Below, one piece after another: positions 63,994 to 64,000 of a stretch of 64,000 nt of DNA. A program made the position numbers and the translations under genes. The first letter of the stretch is position 1, and each line of letters begins with the position of its first letter. This DNA is from Mycobacterium sp. ACS4054 (GTDB taxonomy: Bacteria; Actinomycetota; Actinomycetes; Mycobacteriales; Mycobacteriaceae), in NCBI RefSeq assembly GCF_001667275.1, contig NZ_LZHV01000061.1:62001-126000 (forward strand), in the 5' to 3' direction. Below the pieces are notes generated by a model, which saw nothing but the letters and a program-made list of their open reading frames with translations, did no database searches and was not told the origin of the DNA.

Positions 63994-64000
63994 GCGCTCT

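Overview
The window is about 64 kb of high-GC DNA that is chromosomal and mycobacterial. The clearest evidence is gene order. From about 2.6 kb to 40.5 kb it follows, from memory, the M. tuberculosis Rv0798c–Rv0830 backbone: encapsulin/DyP, M18 aminopeptidase, purL, purF, purM, pabC, cysA2/sseC2, glnR, mshD, phoT, phoU, LCP ligase, dusB, desA1, kmtR, nucleoside deaminase and a TIGR00027 methyltransferase. Accessory insertions, a lone MCE gene, a pstS beside phoT and a large F420/CoA-linked catabolic block suggest a non-tuberculous species, plausibly a slow grower related to the M. avium complex. Species is an inference.

Layout. 0.1–2.6 kb: a MOSC–ferredoxin-reductase fusion and an SDR. 2.7–4.5 kb: encapsulin shell with its DyP cargo. 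4.6–9.3 kb: aminopeptidase, DoxX, a deazaflavin-type oxidoreductase, a multicopper oxidase and a VOC protein. 9.3–19.2 kb: purine genes (purL, purF, purM) with a CPBP protease, an orphan MCE protein, a sterol-carrier-like protein, a YgfZ-like protein and pabC. 19.2–26.2 kb: a long minus-strand run that begins with a Cys-rich leader peptide and continues through DUF4395, cysA2, sseC2, a tiny membrane protein and a nitrobindin-like protein. It ends in two accessory genes: a channel-like TrkA-N/RyR-domain membrane protein and a TIR–transmembrane–PknH-sensor fusion. 26.3–35.4 kb: lmeA, glnR, mshD, pstS–phoT/phoU, LCP ligase and dusB. 35.4–41.3 kb: desA1, a TetR/MpaB pair, a His-rich protein with KmtR, a deaminase and two methyltransferases. 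41.4–41.9 kb: four tRNA genes (Lys, Glu, Asp, Phe). 42–50.1 kb: a UvrA paralogue, then a TetR-controlled set of two SDRs, a CMD-family protein and a CocE-type hydrolase. 50.1–51.7 kb: a VanX-type dipeptidase and a methyltransferase. 51.8–64 kb: a CoA catabolic block with a split B12-dependent mutase, F420 oxidoreductase, CoA-transferase, ferredoxin, acyl-CoA ligase, two acyl-CoA dehydrogenases, enoyl-CoA hydratase, hydrolase, thiolase and MeaB GTPase.

How the parts work together. The purine, phosphate, nitrogen-control and mycothiol genes are housekeeping. The catabolic block should activate an acid to its CoA thioester, desaturate, hydrate and thiolyse it, and rearrange a branched CoA ester with a MeaB-protected mutase. 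A shared inverted repeat at its two divergent promoters suggests one regulator encoded elsewhere.

The most unusual locus is 19.4–23.5 kb. A TIR enzyme with an outside sensor domain lies downstream of a membrane protein that joins a channel-like region, TrkA-N-like nucleotide-binding domains and a ryanodine-receptor (RyR) domain. It reads as a candidate NAD-nucleotide signalling or defence module. Other non-coding features are MIRU-like tandem repeats, paired palindromic hairpins at two loci, and several clear TetR/ArsR-type operators. No intergenic stretch exceeds 300 bp. No insertion sequence or CRISPR array was seen.
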